A program made the translations under genes and the position numbers. Shown one piece after another: positions 1-8,956 of a stretch of 64,000 nucleotides of DNA. The DNA is from Neodiprion pinetum (lineage: Eukaryota; Arthropoda; Insecta; Hymenoptera; Diprionidae): contig NC_060234.1 of the NCBI RefSeq assembly GCF_021155775.2, positions 15,930,871-15,994,870 of the forward strand. Direction: 5' to 3'. Every line of letters begins with the position of its first letter. Positions within the stretch are counted from its first letter, which is position 1. The notes beneath the pieces were generated by a model, which saw nothing but the letters and a program-made list of their open reading frames with translations, was not told the DNA's origin and did no database searches.

Positions 1-188
1 CGTAAACGAATAATAATAATTGACCAAGACGAACAAAACAGCAATTTCCGTGGCAGCAAATCTAGATGAAATAGTGCACTCTGATTGGCCTAGCGCTATC
101 GCTCATAATTCAAAAACTATGCGTCGGACGAGCTTCCAGAGAAGAAATTCTCGGTTGGATTTCAACGAGGTATCAAGCAGGCTAGTCC
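1..188. other. Unassigned left edge, probably disrupted polymerase sequence
   Basis: I cannot align these bases to a gene. The clear polymerase B reading frame starts near 189, and the preceding polymerase segment would be expected here. The short open frame at 20-217 is in a different phase. An indel or rearrangement just upstream of 189 is likely. Confidence 0.4.
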
Positions 189-947
189 GTGGGAGGCCAT
201 TTAGGGACACCCTGTAGAGATGTCAGGCTGATCACGAAATGGGATGGAAGATACGGTGCTAGAGCTACTATGGCCAAACCCAATTTTCACAGCTGCACCG
301 TTTTCGACAAAGATATAATTATCGTCGGAATGAGTAAGACGAAAGTCAGGTCGAATAAACCATTGTATGCAGGTTTCTCTATCATGGATCTGGCTGAAAC
401 ATATATCTACGATTTTCATTATAATTATATTGAGCAGAAATTCGGCAACCTAGCAAAATAAATGTATGCGGATACCGACAGTTTGATTTACAATTTTACC
501 GTCCCCGACATATACGAACATATAATGGAGGACTTGCACAAATTCGATACGTCTGATTATCCGCTTGACAACGTTTATGGAATGCCTCCAGCGAACAAAA
601 AAGTTCTCGGCTTGATGAAAGATGAGAATAACGGAAAAATAATGCTGGAATTTGTAGGATTAAGAGCTAAATTGTACGCATTCCGAGTCTTGGGAGATGA
701 GAAAGACAATAAGCGTGCCAAAGGTGTCAAAGGATCAGCGTTGAGAAAAATAATTCTCAACGATTATTTAGAATGTGTTTTTAACCGTGAAAATTTGTCT
801 ACAAATCAGCATTTGATAATAAGTCGAAAGCACGAGGTATACACTGTAGAACAGCAGAAAGTGGCACTGAGCTGAAATGACAACAAGCGGATCGCGTTTC
901 AAAACACAACCGACATGCTTCCGTGGGGCTACAAGCCTGCACCTTAG
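189..947 (+). pseudogene. Polinton/Maverick DNA polymerase B, C-terminal fragment
   Basis: This is the C-terminal part of a protein-primed family B DNA polymerase (DNA_pol_B_2 type), the replicase of Polinton/Maverick elements. The rest lies off the left edge. Visible blocks in order are KWDGRYGA, AKPNFHS, DFHYNYI, palm motif C as YADTDSL (from 465), and a C-terminal KGVKGSALRKIILNDY block (about 715-770). TAA at 459-461 interrupts the frame just before motif C, and TGA at 873-875 interrupts it again. The same frame continues with recognisable C-terminal sequence to TAG at 945-947. An AATAAA lies at 1002-1007. The gene converges on the integrase gene, a common Polinton arrangement. It cannot make a full polymerase as it stands. 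Confidence 0.88.
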
Positions 948-1130
948 CTTTGTGATTTATAACACTACCATGATGTAGGATAGTGAATGAGAACGCTCCG
1001 AAATAAAAAAAATTTTCAACGATGCCTATGTCTGTCGATTGTCTAAAAAATAAAGATGCACACTTGTTATGTGTTGGGTATAAAATAAAGAGGCACATAC
1101 GTTTTTACAAAAAATTCATTTATTCAAATG

Positions 1131-2057
1131 TTACATATCCGATTCGTTTATCCAACTGTTGTATGTATTGTCAAAACCTAACCATTGAACGTATATTTTT
1201 CTTCTACGCTTCCTGAGCACCATCTTCACCAGATAGATATCCGGATGTTCAACCTCGAGGAGTTCTTGTTCGTAGAAACCACCGGCGATGGGTTGATCTC
1301 GGTAGTCTTTGAGCTTGTACGTCACAGGATGAGTATTATCCACTCGACTAATCGTGAATATTTCAGTCGTCCAATTGGGAGTGTAACCTTTCTCGAAGAC
1401 ATTTTTGAATTTGCTGATTCGAACTTTGTCACCGGATTTGAATATTGCCAATATGGTAGGTAACGCTCGAAGCCCTCCGTACGCCTGACGTAATAACAGC
1501 TTCTATTTCGCAACGGTGACATCCGACGGTTTCATTCTGATGGTTCGGTGTTTGGCGTTGTTGTAAGCCGAAACCAAATCAGAGAAGATATCGAGCAACT
1601 TGTAGCTTCCTTGCATGCTGAACCGTTTCCTCATTTTACCTTTCAGCGTGTGATTGAAACGTTCACAGATCGAAGCCTTCAAATTACTGTACGTGGAGTG
1701 AAGTTTGATTCTGTAACGTGTCATAAGCGATTCGAATTTCGAGTTGTGAAAATCCGTTCCTCTGTCGACGTGTAAATATTTCGGCGCCCGTCCTTGAACA
1801 AGCACAGATTCCATTGCCTTTGTAACATCATCTCCAGACTTGCTCTTTATCGGTACAGTTCACGCATACTTTGAAAAAATATCAATGACTGTGAGCATGT
1901 ATTTGTAGCCTTTGTTTTGTCCAGCGTATGACGTCATATCAACAAGATCCGCCTGCCAGGTCTCGTTGATGCCGCGCACGTCTACACGTCGACGCAGGTA
2001 ATTCCGGCGTGCAGGCTTATGCAGTTCCGTCACCCGTGCTTGCTTTTTCTCGTTCAT
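1131..2057 (-). pseudogene. Polinton integrase (retroviral-type, C-terminal chromodomain)
   Basis: This is an RNase H-fold DDE integrase that would insert the element into host DNA. The start is the ATG at 2057, followed by a typical HKPARRNYLRRR segment. The catalytic Asp residues are in WQADLVDM and HVDRGTDF, and the Glu is in ICERFNHTLKG. The C-terminal part has an SH3-like FKSGDKVRISK segment and a chromodomain-like YVQWLGFDNTYNSWI segment that ends at the stop at 1131-1133. The whole frame is conserved except for TGA at 1860-1862, where the family usually has Trp, and TAG at 1503-1505. The gene is otherwise full length. Its first 41 bases overlap the upstream coiled-coil gene in another frame. 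Confidence 0.9.
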
Positions 2058-2418
2058 ATTCCAACGCTCTCAGCCTGGTGTCCAATTTGGAAATGTTATC
2101 AGCGTTTTGGATCGACAGGTCTCTGCCTGTTTTAAAGTTCGTGTAAAAGGTATTCGAAGCTTCCTCCGTCGTGATCTCCAAAGCTTTAATCATTTGATCC
2201 AAGTTGTCGATTTGTTTTTGCAGTACGTTGAATTTTCGTCTTAAGGTTTTTAAAGCTACAGCATTGTTCGGCTCTGCGGGATCTGCGAGTTTGCACAGTC
2301 TCTTGTTCCGTATTTCGTAATGCCCGTCCGCTGTCATTTGAATTCCGACTTCCGGAGGACCGCGAGTGCTCGCGGCCGTGTTTTTATCCAGATGTCGTCC
2401 AAACACGTCGACGCTCAT
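2017..2418 (-). CDS. Polinton coiled-coil, fibre-like protein
   Basis: This is an intact 133-residue frame between the integrase and the conserved YGVHNL-type gene. It begins MSVDVFGRHL and has an STRGPPEVGI segment followed by a short ENKRLC-like block (EIRNKRLCKLADP). Residues from about 55 onward are heptad-rich, with Leu and Ile at coiled-coil spacing. Insect Polintons often carry such small proteins, and the Gly-Pro-Pro segment plus coiled coil suggests a trimeric fibre or appendage protein. That role is inference from composition. It overlaps the integrase start by 41 bases in a different frame. Confidence 0.6.
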   Translation of the reverse strand: MSVDVFGRHLDKNTAASTRGPPEVGIQMTADGHYEIRNKRLCKLADPAEPNNAVALKTLRRKFNVLQKQIDNLDQMIKALEITTEEASNTFYTNFKTGRDLSIQNADNISKLDTRLRALEYEREKASTGDGTA

Positions 2419-2451
2419 TTCGGTAATGAATGCAAAAACGATGGAAGCCGC

Positions 2452-3410
2452 TTAATAAATGATTCCTGCTTCGCGTAGCTCTCTGATAATGAAGATTATT
2501 TCGTTATTGTGAGTCGGGTTTTCGGCTGCCTAAGATGCCAGGAGTAAACGAAGACGCGACACTAACTTGTTTGGATCATCCCAGAAAACGTATTCCGTTT
2601 CAACACCTTGTCGAGAGATCGTAGCTTGTGAAAGAAGACTTTTATCCTTTCGGCTAGGTGATGGGGAATAATCCATCAATTCAACAATGACACTTTCGAA
2701 TTTGTAACTGTTATCGTTTCAAACAGCCCCATCGGATGAGTAATACTTCTTACGCGCGTTCGTTGCGAGGATTATGTTCTTGACACTTTCCCGATCTCCG
2801 GCGCTTACAGAAGAACCGCCAGGCTTCTTTTTGAACAAAAGTTCCAGCAAACCCTTCGCTTTCGGGTGAAGCGTATCGCCAATACGAATGTAGTCACTCT
2901 CAAAAGATATCAACGAATCACCAATCATTAGTCCGTTTGAGAGGTTGTGTACACCGTACACGTTGTCCTATTCACCTTTTGTCTTCGCATCTCTCACCAG
3001 TGCGAAATACTCATCCTCGATTTTCTCGACCGGTGTTTCTACCATTGTTTCATCTCCTGCTGAAGCAAAGGAATCGTCCATTTCCGAGACAGTTTCATTT
3101 TTCGTTTCATTTTCCATCTACTCCATTTCTTCTTTATTTTCTTCCACCTCTTGTTTGACAGGTTTGGTATCTTTTGTAACATTCACGAGTTCTTGCAACG
3201 GAGTCACTACTGGTTTGAAAACGTCACTCAATTTCTGAGTCGTAGATTCCTTGCCCGACTTGAGCAATCTGTGTTTTTGATGGATCGCAGCACTTGCTTG
3301 AGCGATCTGATGTAGGACATTTTTTGCTTGGAAATTTCAGAGCTCTGCATGTTGACGCAACTGAGTCTGCAACGCTACTGCGTCTCTCGCTCGAAAACGT
3401 TAGATTTCAT
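2452..3410 (-). pseudogene. Conserved Polinton protein of unknown function (YGVHNL domain)
   Basis: This is a conserved Polinton gene of roughly 315 codons whose function I do not know. It probably begins at the ATG at 3408-3410 (MKSNVFERETQ). The N-terminal half is coiled-coil and then acidic, and around 2719-2961 there is a compact domain with VYGVHNLSNGLMIGDS and GLLELLFKKKPG. The C-terminal block has YVFWDDPNKLVSRLRLLL and ends near ELREAGIIY at 2452. Breaks I can place are a frame change near 3370, TAG at 3118-3120, TAG at 2968-2970, TGA at 2719-2721, and a TAG near 2530. It lies between the fibre-like gene and the packaging ATPase on the same strand. Confidence 0.65.
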
Positions 3411-3439
3411 TCCTTTTTCAGGCTAACAAAACAATCGTA

Positions 3440-4078
3440 TCACCTCCTGTGTCGTCCTTTGTTGAGCTCACTGTCTTTGTTGATCATCAGAAACCCGTAC
3501 TTCTCACCATTCCAGCATGCAGAGCACACACTTTTAAACTCTGTGTAAGACATATCGGTGTTTACATGGTCGTTGGATACGTGTCTCAGGTTCAAATCGT
3601 CTTGTTTGAATAACACGAGTAAGTTCACGATGTCACGCACGAGATGTTTGGGAATACGCGCGTACGTCTGACAGAGATAGAAACAGTCAACGTCGTCATG
3701 TCTACCTATGCAAAAGTGAGCTCTAATATTGTCCTGCTTCTCGCATGCTTCATCGTCAAATATGATTATTGAGTGTGGCCGTGCTTCTTCCGGTGTAATC
3801 ACTTGCTCACGCTCGGTAAACGCAAAATACTCCATATTTTCAACATGGTCCAACAATTGCTTCAACAATTGGTATTTAGGTCGGTTGAGAGATTTCGAGT
3901 AGATGGAGATATTTTCAAATCCGAGTCCGTTGGTATGGGTTATAAGTGTAAGCAACACATTAGTTTTACTACAATTCGACGGCCCACAGATTATTGCACG
4001 TAGACTATTCGGGAGTAATTCACCGTGCCGTTTGTGCCCTTTGACATTTCGCTCCGAAAGTTTGTCAAAATTCATCAC
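3440..4078 (-). CDS. Polinton genome-packaging ATPase (FtsK/HerA-type)
   Basis: This is an intact 212-residue P-loop ATPase of the family that pumps DNA into Polinton, adenovirus-like and giant-virus capsids. The Walker A motif is ICGPSNCSKTNVLL (residues about 30-43), the Walker B strand is SIIIFDDEACE (about 103-113), and a YLCQTYARIP segment follows. Two Met codons stand together at the start. The length fits Polinton ATPases (about 200-250 residues). It is one of the few genes here without a break. It faces away from the PLA2 gene across a 107-bp intergenic region that holds the TATA element. Confidence 0.88.
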   Translation of the reverse strand: MMNFDKLSERNVKGHKRHGELLPNSLRAIICGPSNCSKTNVLLTLITHTNGLGFENISIYSKSLNRPKYQLLKQLLDHVENMEYFAFTEREQVITPEEARPHSIIIFDDEACEKQDNIRAHFCIGRHDDVDCFYLCQTYARIPKHLVRDIVNLLVLFKQDDLNLRHVSNDHVNTDMSYTEFKSVCSACWNGEKYGFLMINKDSELNKGRHRR

Positions 4079-4138
4079 GTGAAGCTTAGTAGGTTTTTTT
4101 TCTCAAACCGCATCTCGGAGATGACTGATCGGATTTGC

Positions 4139-4173
4139 TATAAATACCCCGTTTTGAAGCATTTTTCGTCAGT
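4139..4173 (+). promoter_or_regulatory. Core promoter of the PLA2/virion-protein gene
   Basis: TATAAATA is at 4139-4146 and an arthropod-type initiator TCAGT is at 4169-4173. From the first T of the TATA box to the initiator A is 32 nt, and the ATG follows at 4186. The TATA box reads TATTTATA on the other strand, where a TCAGT lies only 20 nt away (A at 4126). A divergent promoter for the ATPase gene is therefore possible but less canonical. Confidence 0.7.
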
Positions 4174-4185
4174 CAACGCACGAAC

Positions 4186-4973
4186 ATGATCGCGTACAGA
4201 GGTGAACGAAGCAGCAGGCGGCAACATCGTGGCAAGGGTCTGGTGAATAAAATCATCAACAGCCTTACAGTCGAATTGCATGTACCTGGTTATCAGTACT
4301 GTGGGCCCGGTACAAAATTAACAAAGCGACTCGCGCGGGGTGATCCGGGAATCAATCTTCTCGACGCAGCTTGCAAGGACCACGACATTGCTTACTCGCA
4401 GAATCGTGAAAATCTCGGAGTTAGTAACGAGGCTGATAGGATGTTGGCTGAGAAAGCTTGGAAACGGGTTCTCGCAAAGGACGCAAATTTGGGTGAGAAG
4501 GCAGCCGCTTGGGCAATAGCTAATACAATGAGAGTGAAATCATAACTCGGAATGAAAATCCGAATATCAAAAAATGTGACCTCGAGAAAAATTATAAATG
4601 CTGCAAAACGTTCTATGGTTCCAAGCAACGATGCAAAAGTAGCTATCAGATCTGCGCTGAAGGGAGCTGAGAACGCCGTTAAAAAGCGGGTGGAAAATGT
4701 AAAGTGCGAACACCTCGCGTCCTACCAGTACCTCCAAAAGTCAGTGGTTTTCTACCGTTTCTAATTCCTATTCTGGCTGGACTTGGTGCTGCAGGCGCGT
4801 TGGCAGGTGGTGCGGCAGGTATAGCAAAAGTAGTGAACGATGCAAGTACTGCTAGACGAGAACTCAGAAAGAGCAAACGACGCGACAAAACTATGGAAGC
4901 TATCGCGTTGGGCAAAGGGCTTCATATGAAACCGTACAAAACAGGTCTTGGTCTCCATCTTTCAAAAAACTAG
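4186..4973 (+). pseudogene. Polinton phospholipase A2 plus hydrophobic virion protein
   Basis: The first part is a parvovirus-type secreted phospholipase A2 domain, used by virions to breach membranes. It has the calcium loop YQYCGPGTKL (residues about 37-46) and the catalytic helix DAACKDHDIAYSQ (about 60-72). After TAA at 4543-4545 the same frame resumes with a basic segment (4552 on). A phase change near 4700 leads to a Gly/Ala-rich hydrophobic stretch (PFLIPILAGLGAAGALAGG) and a C-terminal block ending KPYKTGLGLHL. In Polintons these parts can form one protein, so I treat them as one gene with a nonsense codon and a frameshift. The PLA2 part alone (4186-4545, 119 residues) is intact and could be translated by itself. 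Confidence 0.75.
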
Positions 4974-4996
4974 ATGCGACGCTACCACGTCGAGCG

Positions 4997-5353
4997 TTGA
5001 CTGATTGGGACTTGTTGAAATATGCAAAAATCTTGAGGGTTCCGCATTTCCGCGGTGTTTTCATGCGAAACGAAATGCCCGAAAACGGTCCACGGAAAAA
5101 CGAGTCAGCTATAATCAACCTTGACGACAAAGACGGTCCGGGACCACACTGGGTTGCATACACGAAACGCGACAATAATATCGATTACTTTGACAGTTTC
5201 CGCAACCTTCAACCACCCTCAGACCTCATAAAATACCTCGGCGTTGGTAGCGTCATATACAATCGTGAAAGGTACCAGGGTTATGATACATTTAAATGCG
5301 GACACTCGTGTCTGAAATTTCTACGTGGTGCGCTATATAAACATGGTGCGTGA
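4997..5353 (+). CDS. Polinton adenain-like cysteine protease
   Basis: This is a C5/Ulp1-fold cysteine protease that would mature Polinton capsid proteins. The catalytic His is in GPHWVAY, the acidic residue in IDYFDSF, and the Cys in TFKCGHSCLKFL, in the adenain order His-Asp-Cys. The frame is open for 118 residues and ends in TGA at 5351-5353. The start is unclear. An ATG at 4974 sits in another phase and runs into a stop, so one indel probably separates it from the frame used here. The TATA box of the next gene lies inside its last codons. Confidence 0.82.
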   Translation: MTDWDLLKYAKILRVPHFRGVFMRNEMPENGPRKNESAIINLDDKDGPGPHWVAYTKRDNNIDYFDSFRNLQPPSDLIKYLGVGSVIYNRERYQGYDTFKCGHSCLKFLRGALYKHGA

Positions 5354-5368
5354 TTTGTCAAAGTCAGT
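5334..5368 (+). promoter_or_regulatory. Core promoter of the penton-like gene
   Basis: TATATAAA is at 5334-5341, inside the end of the protease gene, and the initiator TCAGT is at 5364-5368. The spacing from the first TATA base to the initiator A is 32 nt, identical to the PLA2 promoter. Confidence 0.65.
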
Positions 5369-6064
5369 CTACCACTTGCAGTCATTGATGATTCGTTAAC
5401 GTCAACGATTTCGGGCACCTCTTCGATTCTCGAGGCACAATATTTCCCACCGATCAAACTTGCTCGTGATGAAAGTTATGCTCTTAGCTTGGTAGAATTG
5501 TTAACCTTTAATTCGATTTCCAACGTTGATGTTGGTCACAATCAAATTTACGTAGCTGATAAAGTGATCACCATACCTACCGGCAGCTACGAGATTGAGG
5601 ACATAGAGAAGTATCTTCAAAACGTGCTAAGAAATACAGATATCAGGCTCGCCATCAAACCCAACGATAATACATTCCGTAGCGAAATCACATGCAACCA
5701 CACGATCAACTTTGAGCCGAATGATTCCATTGCTCAACTTTTGGGATTCACACTATGTGTATTGGAGGTTAATAAAACTGACAAATTAGACGTGCCTGTA
5801 ACTATACTCAAGGTCAACGCGTTGCGAGTCGAGTGTAGCATTAGAAAGGGCGCCTTCGTCAATGGACACAAAGTACACACTATTCACGAGTTTTTCCCGA
5901 CTGTCCTACCGGGATATAAGATCGTGGAAGTACCGTTGCACGTCATTTACCTTCCAATCATCGTCAGGACCACAGATCACGTTCAGCTCCGATTAGTGGA
6001 TCAAGACGGAGACCTGGTTAATTTTCGTCGAGAAGTTATAACTGTAAGACTACATATCGAATAG
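5354..6064 (+). pseudogene. Polinton minor capsid (penton-like, single jelly roll)
   Basis: The product would form the capsid vertices. The frame is open from 5354 to TAG at 6062-6064. Recognisable blocks are AQYFPPIKL, ALSLVELLTFNSIS, VITIPTGSYEIEDIEKYL and LLGF, followed by predicted beta strands to VITVRLHIE. Its length of about 200-235 residues fits the family. There is no ATG in this frame. The TCAGT initiator at 5364 implies a transcript starting there, so the start codon seems to have been lost. An AATAAA at 6066-6071 directly follows the stop. Apart from the missing start it is intact. Confidence 0.75.
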
Positions 6065-6083
6065 CAATAAACTATGGGAATTG

Positions 6084-6118
6084 TATATAACAGACTGTCA
6101 AAGAGTAGGTATATCAGT
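6084..6118 (+). promoter_or_regulatory. Core promoter of the major capsid gene
   Basis: TATATAA is at 6084-6090 and TCAGT at 6114-6118. The spacing is 32 nt, as for the neighbouring late genes. The likely major capsid ATG is at 6285. Confidence 0.65.
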
Positions 6119-6284
6119 AAGTCGGCATGCCCCGATCAAGTCAGTCATCGATCGATTTTCGAACCGTGAACACCTCGAAACGTGGAGTTTCTGATAGCTC
6201 TGGGTCGGAAACTGACCACTTTTGAAAGAGGAATTTCCGACAACTAAAAATCCGATTTTGCTATTTAATCATCTGCTACGTACC

Positions 6285-7502
6285 ATGGAGAAAGAAATCT
6301 TAAACATTCAAACACCAGTCGTCTTTGACGAATCCGTTGCGCATTACGAGATTCACGCTCACAAACCTTACACCTCGTCAACTTTCAACAACAGCGATGA
6401 AATTCGAGTCACCGTTCAGCATGAGCATTTATGCATATTACCCAGCAAAAGTTCGGTACATATCCATGGACGACTCCTCAAACCTGATGGTACAGCTACT
6501 GTGAACACACAGCTTGTAAACAACGCGATCTGTCATCTGTTTGAAGAAATTCGCTACGAAATTAATGCAGTTGAGATTGATAGAAGCAAGAAAGTTGGCT
6601 TGACAAGTCTTATGAAGGGTTACGCTTCCCTGCACCCTGGTCAGACTTGGCTGATGGAGAACGCTGGATGGCTTGATGTAGAAGAGAAGGAAAAATTAAC
6701 CGATGCCGAGGGTAATTTTGACGTACTAAAACCGCTCAGCATGATATTGGGTTTCGCTGAGGACTACCGCAAGATCGTTGTCAACGCTAAACATGAGTTA
6801 ATTTTCACGAGATCAAAAACTGACGTCAACGCTATCATGCAAACTCAAGAGGAGGAATTCAAAATCACGATCAATGCAGTGGAATAGCTAATACCGTATT
6901 TGAAACTCGCGGATCAGAAAAAAGTTGACCTACTAAATTTCATCCAGAGAGATCCGCCTATTTCGATGAGCTTCCGCAATTGGGAATTGTACGAATATCC
7001 CCTACTTCCTACAACATCAAAACACGTTCGGACTGTGAAAACTCCCACTCAGCTTGAAAAACCTCGTTACGTCATTCAGGCTTTCCAAACAAGTCGAAAG
7101 AACAAGACCGGCAAGAACGCATGTCATTTCGATCATTGCAATATCACGGACGCCAAGCTATTTTTAAACTCTCAATCTTATCGGTACAGTAACCTGAACC
7201 TCAACAAGCGTCGTAATCTGTACGCGCTCCTGTACGAGATGTACGCAAACTTCCAAGCTACCTACTACGACAAGAACCCGGAGCCGTTGCTGACAAAGAG
7301 TGAATTCCTTCGAGACGTCCCCTTATTCGTTATCGACTGTTCAAAACAAAACGAATCTTTGAAGTACGGACCTGCCGACATCCGTCTTGAATTTGAAGCT
7401 AAAGCCAACTTTCCCGCTCAAACATCGGCGTACTGCTTGATTGTTTACGATCGTATTGTCGAATACAACCCACTCAGTGGTGGGGTGAAAAAGTTAGTAT
7501 AA
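6285..7502 (+). pseudogene. Polinton major capsid protein (hexon-like, double jelly roll)
   Basis: This is the main shell protein of the presumed virion. The start is ATG at 6285 (MEKEILNIQTPVVFDE). Diagnostic stretches include SVHIHGRLLKPDG, NNAICHLFEEIRYEING-like sequence (RYEINAVEIDR), SMSFRNWELYEYPLLP, and a C-terminal SAYCLIVYDRIVEY. Total length is about 405 codons. A single TAG at 6885-6887, at a position where the family usually has Trp, divides it. The same frame continues without further breaks to 7502, so the copy looks only recently inactivated. Confidence 0.85.
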
Positions 7503-7533
7503 AAGCTGACCCTTTCCCACCATCTCGCACAGT
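7498..7533 (+). promoter_or_regulatory. Core promoter of the terminal plus-strand Polinton gene
   Basis: TATAAAAG is at 7498-7505, overlapping the capsid stop codon, and an initiator-like ACAGT has its A at 7531. The spacing is 33 nt. The ATG is at 7540, only 9 nt downstream. Confidence 0.6.
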
Positions 7534-7539
7534 TCAAAG

Positions 7540-8061
7540 ATGTAGCTCATTGTTGACATACAAGGCTTTCGTAGACCTTTCAAAAATACCTTCACATTGA
7601 AAGGATTGACTATAATTTCAATCTACTCGGAAGCATCTCCATCAATGTTTTTCTCCAAGCCACCTTACGAATGGGATTGTCTGGACGTCAAATACAAAAG
7701 CCAAAATTCTTGGTTAAAACGCGATTTCCACGGTTTACCTTGGAGCTGTGGAACCATACCGTTTGAGGAAATTGAGTGGACCATTGAAGACACGCTGTGC
7801 AAAGCTGAAACCGTGTACGTAAAAGGAGAAGAAAAGCGAGATCGGTTGCTTAAAATTGTCCCAAAAGTTCAAATCATTGATATGCTGGACTTTGACTGTC
7901 CGTCGCTTCAAACCTTGCAAAAAACTTCAGCTGTGTCTCTTAGATGCGACGTTCATACAATACCCAACGCAATCTATGCAGCACAGAACGTTTTAATACT
8001 TCAAAATTGGCTACAAAATCATCATACTGTTCGGATGGCGAGGGTGTACGATTTGTGTTAA
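7540..8061 (+). pseudogene. Conserved Polinton protein of unknown function
   Basis: This gene commonly follows the capsid gene in insect Polintons, and I do not know its function. The ATG at 7540 is followed at once by TAG (7543-7545), where related proteins have Glu. The frame then stays open for about 170 codons. Recognisable blocks are LIVDIQGF, FFSKPPYEWDCL, WLKRDFHGLPWSCGTIPFEE, TVYVKGEEKRDRLL and NVLILQNWL. Translation could start only at a non-ATG codon such as TTG at 7597. The 3' end overlaps a minus-strand gene. Confidence 0.65.
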
Positions 8062-8266
8062 GCGCTTTCAAGATTCCGATCGTTGTGATAATTATCGTCT
8101 TTTCTCCAATCGATAAAGCCTCTCGCAAAATTTTGTTCAGAAGCCGACTATTTTGACTTCCAAATTTTATCTATTTCTGAATCTCTGCTGTTGATGACGA
8201 TTCGTCCAAGATTTTGTACGCCGATTCCATAATATCGATCAATCTCAAACACTTCGCGGATCCCAT
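7940..8266 (-). pseudogene. Small Polinton gene on the minus strand
   Basis: I do not recognise the product. The frame starts at ATG 8266 (MGSAKCLRLIDIMES), is interrupted by TAG at 8171-8173, and continues in phase to 7940, ending near LHRLRWVLYERRI. It would encode about 108 residues. The case for a real gene rests on a correctly spaced TATA and TCATT initiator upstream (8308-8342) and on the frame remaining open apart from one stop. About 120 bases overlap the end of the plus-strand gene in antisense. Confidence 0.45.
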
Positions 8267-8307
8267 CTTGAGCTTCTTCCTCACGTATACTTGAAAAGAT
8301 GTGACTT

Positions 8308-8342
8308 AATGATCGTTTGCAGTGATGAGCGTCCTTTTTATA
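8308..8342 (-). promoter_or_regulatory. Core promoter of the small minus-strand Polinton gene
   Basis: On the minus strand TATAAAAAG begins at 8342 and a TCATT initiator has its A at 8310. The spacing is 32 nt, matching the plus-strand late genes. Confidence 0.55.
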
Positions 8343-8956
8343 GGGCAGCTGTACGTATGTTCGTGTATGCGCGCGCACCTTTTAGCATTCTTAGAGCGAT
8401 AGTAACCCAACACCGCAGATCCATGGCTCTGAATGTACCGCGGCTATCGGTCGATCTTGCACTCTGGTCTTGACTGAACCCGTTCAAAATTCATCGTTGA
8501 GTTCACATGTCAGTTACAAGCCAAAAAAATGTCACGTGGTTGATATCAAACCGACATCCGAGTGAGTGATAATTAATTCTCAGAACCATTGATTTTGGAA
8601 TGTCGCGTGGTTGATAATGTGGGAAAAGAATGTGGGGGTGGTTGATATTACACATCAGCAGTCCTACCGTGGGAAAGGAATTTGGAGTGGTTAATGTTAC
8701 ACATCAGCAGTCCTATCGTGGAAAACGAATGCGGGACGATGAAAAGTTTGACCTTTGACCGATAAGAATTGTTGGTAAAGCAGTGCGACTTTTACCGTCG
8801 ACCGATACAATTGTCGGTAAGGTTGCATGGTTTTGACCTCAAGTTGGTACAGCAGACTGTGACGTCATTGCGGAAAAGGGTTTGAGTCTGGGGAGAATGT
8901 CGGTAAGTGTCGGTTACAGGAATCTGCGTGTAGAACTTTTATAGCTATACTACTAA
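8343..8956. other. Non-coding segment with a ~50-bp tandem repeat
   Basis: I see no gene here. From 8619 to about 8740 a unit starting GTGGGAAA and containing ACACATCAGCAGTCCTA repeats with a period of 49-50 bp (starts at 8619, 8669, 8718). The segment may hold the right terminal region of the Polinton. The left end of that element is off the window, so the terminal repeat cannot be confirmed. Confidence 0.5.

Noticed and set aside
1..8342. An active exogenous adenovirus-like or parvovirus genome
   Set aside because: Integrase, protein-primed polymerase, ATPase and protease together define a Polinton. The many stops and the transposon neighbourhood show an old genomic copy.
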